Assembly (NCBI GenBank): GCA_016187725.1
Contig: JACPJE010000013.1
Span: 1-39,508, forward strand
Direction: 5' to 3'
From: Candidatus Latescibacterota bacterium
GTDB lineage: Bacteria; Latescibacterota; UBA2968; UBA8231
DNA: 39,508 bases
The translations under genes were made by a program, and so were the position numbers. Below, piece after piece: positions 24,301 to 31,219 of the stretch; positions within the stretch are counted from its first letter, which is position 1; each line of letters opens with the position of its first letter. The notes beneath the pieces were generated by a model. The model was not told the DNA's origin, ran no database searches, and saw only the letters and a program-made list of their open reading frames with translations.

Positions 24301-24726
24301 CTTGAAGTACTGGGGCAGGTAGCCCTTTGCCGAGGCCGACACGTAGTACGCGCCCGGGGAAAGCCCGTCGATGCGGTACCTGCCGTCCGGCTCGACCATG
24401 GCCATGCCAATGCCGTCGCGGCTGGCCGACGAGTCCGCGGCCCAGGCCGTGACCGAGGCCGAGGCAAAACCCTCGGGGTCGAGCCCCGCCAGCGCGCCGG
24501 TGATGGAGCCCGTACCGCCGGTCAGCTGGACCGCCTTGGCGCGCACCGGCGCGGCGGGGATTTGCATCTGGCCGCTTCCCTGCCGGATCAGGTCCAGAAT
24601 GCGCAGGACGTGGCCCCGCTCCACAGCGCGTTGGTCAGGAGCGCCTGCAGAGACTCCGCCAGGCAGGGCAGCGCTGCCGAGCAGGCAAAGCAACACGAGA
24701 TAGGAAAAGCAATAGCGCGTTGGCAT
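21370..24726 (-). CDS. Large secreted protein: CarboxypepD_reg-like repeats and C-terminal FlgD/T9SS-type sorting domain
   Basis: 1118 residues from the ATG at 24724-24726, chosen because it opens a signal peptide (basic start, LVLLCLLGSAAL core, cleavage near VSAGAP). About eight carboxypeptidase-regulatory-like beta-sandwich repeats follow, each starting with G(S/x)I-G-V and containing a DG-Y---GLP-G-Y-V unit (for example GSITGYVRNAEGVPIAGAYV and SAVSGRVTDRQGQPVAEAFV). A Met/Pro-rich insert (VPMPMPMD) lies in the third. The last ~85 residues hold NYPNPFNPNTQLGFAVP and GTYIYTLEFGGQVRSRKMALVK, a FlgD-like/type 9 secretion sorting domain. It is most likely exported to the surface as an adhesive or carbohydrate-binding protein. 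Confidence 0.9.
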   Translation of the reverse strand: MPTRYCFSYLVLLCLLGSAALPGGVSAGAPDQRAVERGHVLRILDLIRQGSGQMQIPAAPVRAKAVQLTGGTGSITGALAGLDPEGFASASVTAWAADSSASRDGIGMAMVEPDGRYRIDGLSPGAYYVSASAKGYLPQYFKGARDLSDAVPVKVAEGEATEGIDFVMEPLSAGTGSIAGTVRFEADGHPIYGANVHVFSPDNPFIYSMTQTGEDGTYLVSGLPSGRYVVEVWASGAMPEFFDNASSPDQATRVEVAEATQADHIDFSLATGGSITGYVRNAEGVPIAGAYVQAYVYEIMPVPMPMPMDSTGQKKGGEVVPAEPAPDGVATEPMPVDPIGMPRGGFIAPSGGWAISDETGFYRIGGLGTGSYYVQAQASSRWYYTNQWYDGADDFAQATPVAVTFDVETPGIDLTLSIPVLQSAVSGRVTDRQGQPVAEAFVAVQDAAQWGISTEEPGSSTTGIGFGRPSIWAYAVTDKEGNYAVEELPAGTYLVSAATQSGWEYVQRWYQDAISPADATPIPLGADERLANIDLTLPVQIGTASLAGVVRDSHGQALPWAFIEVRPAAAVIDPSQPATLWAYAQTDSQGAYRVERLPAGVYAVHASYGTGELYGQGWYEGASAPESLTPVALAEGEVREGIDFNLVVRPLYGKVEGTITDAASGAPQARAYVELAPVARDYVADAPFRQFAVYAITDEAGHFELTYIPEGQYSLAVYASGAAAEHVDMANASSAAPIEVVGGEVVTLNMALSQLHQGEGLITGAVKVDYGGPVPLSSRAPAPAWDSAVPPATEVTGADFSNAAPPEVAVVLAYPLADGQPNPDVRYTAVTAPDGTYTLRGLAPGDYVVMSFAPGCIGVYYDATYAPELSTPVHVDGQQPAAGIDFVLAPAYFWRLAAADAGVPSASPAGGKGAESTGPSSSSPASVYGKVNAADGNAVQGATVYLLDAAAKPVAFGQTGIDGSFELSGVAPGEYRVYASKLGLGGAYNGNVSSFAQAEALVLNGGASEINLILSPGSITAVEEEEEVLPRALALLGNYPNPFNPNTQLGFAVPSGGRATVRVYNTLGQQVAVLFDGMAEASRQYNLSFQAGALSAGTYIYTLEFGGQVRSRKMALVK

Positions 24727-25040
24727 GGCGGCTCTCCACAGAGTTAGGACTTGGGGTCGGGTGTGCCGATATGTGGACAGCATGCAAATCACGTGCCACA
24801 TCCTCGCCGTCGCCGCATGCCGCAAACCATCAGGCAAGAGCCGGGGAATAAGGCCGGAACAGGCTTCCTTGGGCCGCTGCTGACCGTCAGTTATTTGAGG
24901 GTGGGATTCAGATTTCCAACGCTTTGGCATCCCTCTCCTGGGCCTGGCTCAGATCCCGAATTCGCTGGGCTGAAGTCCTGTTCTGCCAACCCAACCGCGT
25001 TACCTTTTGTTGTTCTTCGCGTCTCTAGATCGGGTGAGGT
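24727..25040. other. Intergenic region with second ECF-type promoter
   Basis: About 314 bases between divergent genes. TTACC (25000-25004) and CGTC (25020-25023), 15 bases apart with a T-rich spacer starting TTTT, lie ~20 bases before the truncated sigma gene and resemble the site at 19894-19918. I see no gene here; long open frames on both strands lack coding character. Confidence 0.35.
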
Positions 25041-25163
25041 ATGGACTATCGCGACGACGCCGAACTGGTGAGACAAACATTGGAGGGCGACCAAAGCGCT
25101 TTCACTGCGCTGGTCAACCGGTACCAGCGCGCTGTCTATGGAAGCAGGGGGATCGGTGTATGA
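25041..25163 (+). pseudogene. ECF sigma factor, N-terminal fragment
   Basis: 40 codons: MDYRDDAELVRQTLEGDQSA then FTALVNRYQRAVYG, the first helices of sigma region 2 (ELV---L-GD--AF--LV-RYQ--VY). After GSRGIGV it hits TGA at 25161. The remainder of region 2, the linker and region 4 are absent, so roughly 150 residues were removed. An ECF-like promoter precedes it. It may once have been a paralogue of the sigma-HEAT gene. Confidence 0.75.
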
Positions 25164-25338
25164 GATTTCAAAAAACCCTTGACATTGTTTTGGCCGTACC
25201 GACATCGTATTTGAAGAACGTTCTGATACCCTTTTTCAGCTTTCGGGCTCCATGGAAAAGCTTCTGTCCATTTCTCATTCGCATCTAGACGCCCAGCGCG
25301 GCTGCCTGGACCAGGTAGTCTGTGCTTGGCTCACGCTA

Positions 25339-25403
25339 GTCCATGAAACAGGACGCCGGAAAACAGGATAAGCGAGCGCACTGCAAGTGCGCGCATCGTG
25401 GAC
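25339..25403 (+). ncRNA. Candidate structured leader RNA
   Basis: GTCCATGA (25339-25346) can pair with TCGTGGAC (25396-25403) with one G-U type pair, closing a domain that contains the hairpin GCGCACT-GCA-AGTGCGC (25376-25392) and an unpaired purine-rich stretch with CAGGA/CAGGAT repeats (25350-25369). A strong terminator starts at the 3' edge and a small membrane protein gene follows, an arrangement seen in riboswitches and attenuators. I do not recognise a known riboswitch class. Confidence 0.35.
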
Positions 25404-25441
25404 CCGCCGGCGAAGAGATTTCGACGGCGGGTTTTGTTTTT
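25403..25441 (+). terminator. Rho-independent terminator/attenuator
   Basis: CCCGCCG (25403-25409) pairs with CGGCGGG (25425-25431); inside, CGAA pairs with TTCG. TTTTGTTTTT follows. The stem's first base is shared with the 3' arm of the candidate RNA at 25396-25403, so the two structures could compete. It lies 31 bases before the next start codon. Confidence 0.85.
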
Positions 25442-25472
25442 GGCCCCTTGCGCAGAAAGGAGGTAGCGCAAT

Positions 25473-25664
25473 ATGGATTCTAGAACGAGAAACACGCTGA
25501 GCGGCTGGTTCGCCGAGGCGGGCTTTCTCTACGTGGTGGTGGTGATCTTCGTGAGCCTCGTCTTCCTGATCAGGGAGGGGTGGGACCACTTCTCCTCGAG
25601 CCCGACCATCAGCAGAAGAACCACCATCGAGGGGGGGCCGGGGTACTACGGCCGCAACCCCTGA
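25473..25664 (+). CDS. Small single-pass membrane protein, unknown function
   Basis: 63 residues with a strong AAAGGAGGT ribosome-binding site. A basic N-terminus (MDSRTRNTLSGWFAEAG) is followed by one hydrophobic segment (FLYVVVVIFVSLVFLI, ~18-33) and a polar tail ending in a Gly/Tyr-rich GGPGYYGRNP. I do not recognise a family. It follows a terminator-like hairpin and candidate structured RNA, so its expression may be controlled by attenuation. It is convergent with the next minus-strand operon. Confidence 0.65.
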   Translation: MDSRTRNTLSGWFAEAGFLYVVVVIFVSLVFLIREGWDHFSSSPTISRRTTIEGGPGYYGRNP

Positions 25665-25679
25665 GCAGCTGCGCCGACA

Positions 25680-26582
25680 TCAGGCAATGGCGATGAACAT
25701 CCCTTCCAGCTTTTCTGGAGCCGCCTGTTCGAGGGCGTCGATCTGGGCGCGCAGCGCTTGGGTGATGGCCGCGTTTCCCCTGCCTGCCGGCATGGTTTTT
25801 TCGAGGTGTTCGGCGAACAGACCGAGGACCTGGTCTTTCACCGCGGGGAGCATCTTCCCCGCGGTGAAACAGGTCTGCCGAAAGCGGACTACCTCGCCCG
25901 GTTTCGCCGCCAGTTGCTCCAGGCCCAGCGCCAGGACCAGGACCAACTGCCGCAGCACGTCCGCAAAACTCCCGCCTCCTGGAGCCGCCTGCAACAACTC
26001 CTCCACTGAGGCTACGGGCAGGGAGCGCAGCAAAACCAGCCGACTCTCCAACTCCTGGAAGCACAGGTACTCCCGGCGCGGGTCGAGCCAGACTTCCTGT
26101 CCCTCCAGGTCGCGGGTGGTCCAGCTTTCGGGCACGAGTTGGCTCCATTGTCTGAGTTGGTCCCGGTGCTCCCGCAGGAAAAGCACCTCCCGGCAATGGC
26201 TCCAGGTGCGGGACTGGGCGCGCATCTGCCCCAGGCGCGCCAGGGCCTGTTCCCAGCCGCGCTTGCGCAGGGCCTCCAGTTCCCCGCCGGCCAGCAGGCC
26301 CACGGCCTGGTTCAGGTCGCCGCCGGAGCACTCCTCCAGGCCCAGCTCCACACAGACGAAGGCCTGTTTCAGCCCCCGCTCCAGCCGCTCCCGGCCCAGG
26401 GCGATCCCGGTGCGGTACCGCTGGGCAAAGGCCAGGGATTGGGCGCGCAGGTAGGCCATCACCACGTCGGTCGCGTGCTCTGGCAGCCGCTCGAACTGCA
26501 TCCCCAGGCCCAGGGCGCGGCCCAGGAAACTGTCCGCCTCGAAGGGGATCTGGTTCAGATCGGGAAGTATCAGGCTCTTCAT
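25680..26582 (-). CDS. Unrecognised helical protein, second gene of a two-gene operon
   Basis: 300 residues, soluble, rich in Leu/Arg/Glu helices and without signal or membrane segment. It opens MKSLILPDLNQIPFEADSFL. Motifs that stand out are QRYRTGIALGRERLERGLKQAF, ECSGGDLNQAVGLLAGGELEALRKRGWEQAL and WLDPRREYLCFQELESRL. The pattern slightly recalls DUF6178-type proteins of deltaproteobacteria, with low certainty. Its start overlaps the stop of the upstream gene by four bases (ATGA), so the products are likely made in equal amounts and may interact. Confidence 0.75.
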   Translation of the reverse strand: MKSLILPDLNQIPFEADSFLGRALGLGMQFERLPEHATDVVMAYLRAQSLAFAQRYRTGIALGRERLERGLKQAFVCVELGLEECSGGDLNQAVGLLAGGELEALRKRGWEQALARLGQMRAQSRTWSHCREVLFLREHRDQLRQWSQLVPESWTTRDLEGQEVWLDPRREYLCFQELESRLVLLRSLPVASVEELLQAAPGGGSFADVLRQLVLVLALGLEQLAAKPGEVVRFRQTCFTAGKMLPAVKDQVLGLFAEHLEKTMPAGRGNAAITQALRAQIDALEQAAPEKLEGMFIAIA

Positions 26583-27361
26583 GCCTCCCCACCTTCTGCC
26601 CGTTCCCAGGCTTTGCGCACCACCGCAGCCAGCAGGTCCGGCGCGGCTTCGTACAGGGCCTGAATCACTGCGACCGTTTCTGGATCGGCCTCGGGGTCGT
26701 CGATCAGGGGCAGCGCCAATCCCCCGCCTGACTCGGAGAAGAGCTGGAAGACATAGACGGTGGCTCCATTGGCCGAGAAGAGCGCATTCAGATCCAGTGC
26801 TTCCAGCCGATCGAGGATGGCGTCCTCCAACATCTCAGGGTCTACCTGGCGCAACAAGGCCGCTGCCTTGCCTGGATCGACCAGTTCAGCCACGGCTTCC
26901 AGCCACTCCCAGGATACCTGGGTGCGCAACTCCTGCTGGTACACCGGATCGAGTGTTTCCTCCACGGTGCGCGCAAAGGCGTCCGGCGACAGGGCGCGCA
27001 GCACCTCCACGTTGAAGCGCTCCTCCTCCAGGCGCGGAGCGATCAGGCTGGTCAGGATCTCGGTGGGCAGCAGGTCCACCACCGCCGTCTGGTACCCCGG
27101 CTTGCCCTGTGCATCCATGCCGGTGAGGGCCAGCACCTCCTCGGGGTTCACATCAAAGGCCACCAGTGCGGCCTGCTCCTCGGCCCTGCGGGCCTGCAAA
27201 AAAGCCCGGGCTTCCTCGGTTCTGCCCGCGCGCAGCAGTCCTCGCAACTGGGCGCTCTGCGCCACCACCTGCATCAGATCTTCAGTCCACGACCCGATCA
27301 CCACCTGGCCCTCCTGCACCTGGAGGGCCGTGCCTTGGGTTGTGCGGTTTTCCTGGGCCAT
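26579..27361 (-). CDS. Unrecognised helical protein, first gene of a two-gene operon
   Basis: 260 residues starting at an ATG with AAAGGAGG seven bases upstream. It is acidic and entirely helical by inspection, with repeats of a pattern such as WEWLEAVAELVDPGKAAALLRQVDPEMLEDAIL and YEAAPDLLAAVVRKAWERAEGG. No catalytic motif or membrane segment is visible. It could be the N-terminal half of a protein that is a single chain elsewhere (a DUF6178-like split), which is a guess. Upstream lies an AT-rich divergent promoter region shared with the Cys/Met PLP gene. Confidence 0.75.
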   Translation of the reverse strand: MAQENRTTQGTALQVQEGQVVIGSWTEDLMQVVAQSAQLRGLLRAGRTEEARAFLQARRAEEQAALVAFDVNPEEVLALTGMDAQGKPGYQTAVVDLLPTEILTSLIAPRLEEERFNVEVLRALSPDAFARTVEETLDPVYQQELRTQVSWEWLEAVAELVDPGKAAALLRQVDPEMLEDAILDRLEALDLNALFSANGATVYVFQLFSESGGGLALPLIDDPEADPETVAVIQALYEAAPDLLAAVVRKAWERAEGGEA

Positions 27362-27466
27362 ACTGCCTCCTTTGTCGGGGGAAACAGGATGGTAGGAAGA
27401 TAGGGAAAAAGAGGGTGATAATCAACATAAATATGTGAATATAAATGACTTATATAAAAATTTCCC

Positions 27467-27495
27467 TTGACTTTTCCCTGGGAATTCCATATCTT
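27467..27495 (+). promoter_or_regulatory. Promoter TTGACT-17-TATCTT
   Basis: TTGACT (27467-27472) and TATCTT (27490-27495) are 17 bases apart in an unusually AT-rich stretch (27420-27500) of an otherwise GC-rich region. It points to the Cys/Met PLP gene; a start near +1 of 27502 would give a leader of ~140 bases before the TTG at 27646. Confidence 0.55.
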
Positions 27496-27645
27496 CTATG
27501 ACAGAAATTGGGAACCATGAGCGGGGATGCAGCGCAAGTCTGCGTCCCCTTTTGGTTTTCGCCCGGAAAGCACCCCTCTTTTGATTTGGCGTCGACGGCC
27601 TTCCCCTCTATATTGGGCGCCACATCTCTTTCCGAGGCCTGCCCA

Positions 27646-28731
27646 TTGAACGACGCCACCCGGGTGACCCGCGCCGGCCTGCCTGCAGCGGCCCAGGGCG
27701 AACCCTTTCTGCCCGGCCCCACCTTCGCCGGCACCTATCATCTCTCGGGAGACCCTGCCAGCGCCGCGTACACCTACGGGCGCTACGGCAACCCTACCTG
27801 GACGGGGTACGAGAACGCGATCACCGAGCTAGAGGGCGGGGCGGCAACCGTGGTCTTCTCCTCCGGCATGGCCGCGATCTCGGCCACCCTCGGGACAACA
27901 CTCAAGGCCGGCGACGTCCTGGTCATGCCCTCGGATGCGTACTCTTCGGCGCGGCTGCTGGCTTCCGGGTACTTCGCCGGGCTCGGGGTGGAGGTGCGGC
28001 TGGCGCCCACCGCGGGCAATGCCCAGCAGGCGCATCTGCAGGGCGCCAGACTGCTCTGGATAGAGTCTCCCAGCAATCCCGGCCTGGAGGTCGCCGATAT
28101 CGCCCTGCTCGCAGAGGCTGCGCATGCCGCTGGTGCCTTGGTCGCGGTGGACAGCACCACGCCGACCTGCCTCGGCCAGCAGGCCCTGGCCTTGGGAGCG
28201 GACTTCTCCTTCTCCTCGGATACCAAGGCCACGACCGGGCACAGCGACCTCATCCTGGGCCACGTCGCCGTGCGGGACGCTGCCTGGGCCGACAAACTGC
28301 ACGCCTGGCGCCGGCAGATGGGGTCAGTGCCAGGGCCCATGGAGGTCTGGCTCGCCCATCGCTCGCTGGCAACCCTGCACCTGCGCCTGGAGCGCCAGTG
28401 CAATAACGCCCTGGCCATCGCCGGATTCCTCGCTTCGCGCGCCGAGGTCCGCGGGCTCCGCTATCCGGGGTTGCCCGGAGACCCTGCGCACCCAATCGCC
28501 TCCCGCCAGATGAAGTTCTGCGGCCCGGTCCTCTGCTTCTCCCTGGCCAGCCAGGAACAGGCCGAGCGTTTTCTGCAGCACTGCGAGCTGGTGTTCGAGG
28601 CCACCAGTTTCGGCGGTATCCACACGACCGCGGAGCGGCGGGCGCGAGGGTTTTCTGGATCTCTTCATCCACCTCTTCGGCAGAGGTCAGTCAGATCGCC
28701 GAGCAGTTGTACCGGGAGTTGGCGAGAGTAG
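27646..28731 (+). pseudogene. Cys/Met metabolism PLP-dependent enzyme (cystathionine gamma-lyase/synthase family), 3' end replaced
   Basis: The family sequence starts at LNDATRVTRAGLP, making the TTG at 27646 the likely start. Family landmarks are YTYGRYGNPTW, the SSGMAA phosphate-binding loop (SGMAAIS), the DST pyridine-binding Asp and the PLP lysine in SFSSDTKATTGHSD. It reads well to TSFGGIHTTAERRAR (~residue 335) and then changes abruptly to a low-complexity tail (GFSGSLHPPLRQ) as the frame passes into the upstream part of the GGDEF gene. About 30-40 C-terminal residues (the R-S-G-ED substrate-binding end) are lost, so activity is doubtful. The junction is near 28650. Confidence 0.8.
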
Positions 28732-28751
28732 GCGCCTGCAGGGCGCGCCAG

Positions 28752-29264
28752 ATGGAGGTAGAATCGCGGGTCGATGCGCTTACAGGCCTGTACAACCGCA
28801 GAGGATTCGATGAGATATTCAGCCGTATGGTGGAGGTAGCGCAGCGAACAGGGCGCCCCATAGCCCTTATTTACATGGACTCGGACAGCCTGAAGACGAT
28901 CAACGACCAGCATGGACACGAGGCGGGCGACCGGTTCATCGTGGATCTGGCCAGTATCCTGCGCAGTGTTGCGCGGCGATCCGACTTCATCTTCAGATGG
29001 GGCGCCGACGAGTTCGCCGTCTTGCTAGAAAGTGGAAACGAAAGCAAGGCCACCACCTTCGCCCAGCGCTTGCGCAAGGCCGTGGCCGAAAGAACCACCG
29101 GGACCGTATCCGTGGGCATCTACTGCGGCACGCCCGAGAACGCATCTGAGGCAGTGCGCGCCGCCGATGCCGCCATGTACTCGGCAAAGAGCCAGGGGAA
29201 GGACCGGGTCGTGGTCAGCGGCAGCGACAGAAGGGGCCGCGATGAACATCAGGCGTCTTCCTGA
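28752..29264 (+). CDS. GGDEF-domain diguanylate cyclase, N-terminally truncated
   Basis: From ATG 28752 (or TTG 28707) to 29264, ~170 residues. GGDEF core: DALTGLYNRRGFDEIF, IALIYMDSDSLKTINDQHGHEAGD with the metal Asp and substrate-binding residues, then RWGADEFAVLLE. The signature is GADEF, which is tolerated in some active enzymes. No RxxD inhibitory site is visible before it. Any sensory domain upstream is missing: open sequence in the same frame continues back only to ~28650, where it abuts the PLP enzyme. It may still make c-di-GMP, but unregulated, or it may be silent. Confidence 0.75.
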   Translation: MEVESRVDALTGLYNRRGFDEIFSRMVEVAQRTGRPIALIYMDSDSLKTINDQHGHEAGDRFIVDLASILRSVARRSDFIFRWGADEFAVLLESGNESKATTFAQRLRKAVAERTTGTVSVGIYCGTPENASEAVRAADAAMYSAKSQGKDRVVVSGSDRRGRDEHQASS

Positions 29265-29277
29265 TGCCGGCCCTCCA

Positions 29278-29622
29278 TCACAGGGCCCGGTTGTCCTCCG
29301 CGTACGCGTGGTTTCCATTGCCGCCCAGCGCCCAGGTGCCGCGGAAGAGGGTGCGCCGTTTGGGGGCATGGCCACGATCTTCTCGTGGCTGAGGTTGACG
29401 CGGTGCCACTGGGCCCAGATGGAGTTGTAGCAGTTGAACACCGCGCAGCGGGGGTTGTCCGGGTTGGTCCAGTCGTTGGCCGCGTGGACCAAGCTCTCGG
29501 TGAAGATGACCGCCGAGCCGGCCGGACAGCAGTACTCGTCCATCACCGCTCGGATATTGGCCTCCCAGGGCGAGCCGCTGATATTCGGCCGGTAGTGGTC
29601 TGGGCCACCGTAGTGGAAACCG
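29278..29622 (-). pseudogene. Phytanoyl-CoA dioxygenase (PhyH) family, C-terminal fragment with frameshift
   Basis: On the minus strand the sequence FHYGGPDHYRPNI, then PAGSAVIFTESLVHAANDWT and YNSIWAQWHRVNLSHE is the C-terminal part of PhyH Fe(II)/2-oxoglutarate oxygenases; the His in LVHAAND is the distal iron ligand. The N-terminal half with the HxD motif is missing. At a run of five G (29362-29366) one base is lost relative to the expected frame; restoring it extends the protein through KRRTLFRGTWALGGNGN to a TGA at 29278-29280. So there are two defects, an N-terminal truncation and a single-base frameshift. Confidence 0.78.
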
Positions 29623-29642
29623 CAGGCCTGGAGGTCGGGCAG

Positions 29643-29864
29643 CTGTGGGAGGGGAAGGTAGTTTTTGCGTACAACACTGCGGGGCAGGTGCTGGAGCATC
29701 TCCTGAAATCCGGGGCCGGCACCGCCTTCCACGATGCCATCGACCCGCGCCGGCGGCGGTACCTGGAGCGGCGTTTCCTCCAGATTCTGGCCAGACGACG
29801 GGAGCCCGGCCAGCAATTCGAGGTCGTGCACGACTGCGTTTCCTGCATTGCCAGGAAACCCTAG
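29643..29864 (+). pseudogene. SAM-dependent methyltransferase, C-terminal fragment
   Basis: ~73 residues: VVFAYNTAGQVLEHLL, GAGTAFHDAIDPRRRR, YLERRFLQILARRREPGQ and FEVVHDCVSCIARKP then TAG. This is the strand-helix-strand end of a class I methyltransferase, starting at the strand before the last catalytic-domain helix. The SAM-binding GxGxG half is absent. It abuts the PhyH fragment tail to tail, so the deletion has brought together the N-terminally cut ends of two genes on opposite strands. Confidence 0.6.
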
Positions 29865-29894
29865 GCGTGGACGTCCTGCGCGGGAATCTGCTCC

Positions 29895-30011
29895 TCAGCT
29901 GCTCTTGTAGTAGGGCAGCAGGGCCAGGAAACGGGCCTGCTTGATGGCCTGGGCCGCCCGGCTCTGCTTGATGCTCGAAGCCTTGGTGCGGCGGGCCGGC
30001 TTGATCTTGAC
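29895..30011 (-). pseudogene. rpsR: Ribosomal protein S18 C-terminal fragment
   Basis: 38 residues on the minus strand: KIKPARRTKASSIKQ, SRAAQAIKQARFLALLPYYKSS. The C-terminus of S18 has the same layout (GKI-PRR-TG-S---QR-L--AIKRAR-LALLP). The conserved basic residues differ in places (IKQSRAA for DQRKLA), yet the match is unmistakable in pattern. The N-terminal ~40 residues and the usual neighbours rpsF, ssb and rplI are missing, so this cannot be the functional copy. Sequence just upstream (30012-30085) has no recognised match. Confidence 0.65.
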
Positions 30012-30085
30012 GTTAGGACCGGCGTGGTGACCAGGGAGGGCGAACTCCAAGCCCTGGCCCGCCTCGCCGACCTGGGCGGCGAGGC

Positions 30086-30814
30086 CTACTCTTTGGCAGA
30101 CTTGTCCAGATAGTCGCCCATAGCTCTTACAAAGTCGCCGAGTTCCCTTCCCGCCCATTCCTCTCCGAATATCTGCTCTACAGTGTGCAGGCCCAGGGCC
30201 CGGTAGCTCTCAAACTGCGCCTCGCTGAACCACTGGTCCCCGGTGGATTCGTGGGGGAACGAAGGGCTGGCCTCGGCGTAGTGGAGCACGTCGCGCGGCT
30301 CGCTGCCGCAAATGACCGGTTTGGTGTAGACCAGAACCCCGTCCTTCCCGTCTTTGTCCACCTCTGAGTAACCGATCCTGCCTATGGCGCAGTGCCTTTG
30401 CTCTCCCTTCTTTGTCGCCTCGTCGTGCCATGGGGCGTTGAATAGGGTCAGGATAAAGGCGACCACCGGTGAAGAGTGATACCCCATATTGGGACTTACC
30501 GCCGCACCCGAGATCGTCATCGCGGTGCCGAGGGTGATGGCCCGGCCCTGGTACTTGCCATAGTCCTTCGACCGCCTGTAGCCAAGGCGGCCGTTCCCCG
30601 AGTGCAGCAGTGTGATCGCAAACGTCGCCGCTTTCCTCTGCTGCCAGGCGAGTTTGTCGCCGCTTACCAGATTTAGGGTGACGTTCACCACGTGCAGCAG
30701 CTTGCCCTTCGGCGTTCCCGACTGGTCATTTGGCCACAACTGGTGCATCTGGAGATTGTCTGCAGGATCGAATCCTGTGAATGGGTTGGGCTTCCGCTCC
30801 TTGTTAGAGGCCAA
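30086..30814 (-). pseudogene. Patatin-like phospholipase family, C-terminal region with internal deletion
   Basis: A 242-codon ORF. PNPFTGFDPADNLQMHQLWP, LLHVVNVTLNLVSGDKLAWQQRKAATF and GRAITLGTAMTISGAAVSPNMGYHSS form the conserved middle-to-end part of the large bacterial patatin-like membrane proteins. After LTLFNAPWHDE the expected nucleophile-partner DGG segment is absent, and the text jumps to HCAIGRIGYSEVD, DGKDGVLVYTKP and SFPHESTGDQWFSEAQFESYRALGLHTVE, the C-terminal end. About 100-150 residues around the catalytic Asp (SDGGHFENLG in relatives) are missing, and so is the whole N-terminal part. The TTG start is probably not real; an out-of-frame join to the next ORF is likelier. Confidence 0.7.
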
Positions 30815-31181
30815 AGAGCACCACCTCCTGCCAGGTGATTGGCGCGCTCCCCCATGCCAGCCTAGCTCCTGGCAGGAACCCCAGGTTCTGGCGCCACGCC
30901 CAATAGGTGGTGAGCAGGACCGCCGAAAGCAGCAGGGGCACCAGGCAGCAGATCAGGAACCCGCCTTGCCCACTGATGGATTGCAGGAAGCTGCTCTGGG
31001 TCTGGCGTGAATTGCGGGCACTGGGTCGATTCACCCCCATGTAGGCAATGGCGATCACTGCACCGGCGAAACCCAGCACCAAGGCGAATCCCCTCCACCA
31101 AGGCCCCGGCACCTCGCTGGAGACTGCCACCTCCAGCACCTCGTAGAGTTCAAGACGGGATTTCGCGGTTGAATTTGGCAT
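30804..31181 (-). CDS. Small membrane protein, possibly truncated
   Basis: 125 residues from the ATG at 31179-31181, preferred over 31193 because GGAGGGACC lies just upstream. It has two hydrophobic segments (GFALVLGFAGAVIAIAYMGV near 32-50 and FLICCLVPLLLSAVLLTTYWAW near 78-99). The N-terminus SRLELYEVLEVAVSSE faintly recalls the start of large patatin-like proteins. Its stop overlaps the patatin fragment, in another frame, so it may be the front of that gene fused out of frame to its rear. Otherwise the family is unknown. Confidence 0.45.
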   Translation of the reverse strand: MPNSTAKSRLELYEVLEVAVSSEVPGPWWRGFALVLGFAGAVIAIAYMGVNRPSARNSRQTQSSFLQSISGQGGFLICCLVPLLLSAVLLTTYWAWRQNLGFLPGARLAWGSAPITWQEVVLFGL

Positions 31182-31219
31182 AGGTCCCTCCATTTCCAGA
31201 GATGACCGGAGCGCAGGCG

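Noticed and set aside
25179-25210. TTGACA promoter between the sigma stump and the structured RNA
   Set aside because: The -35 is perfect but no acceptable -10 exists at 16-18 bases.
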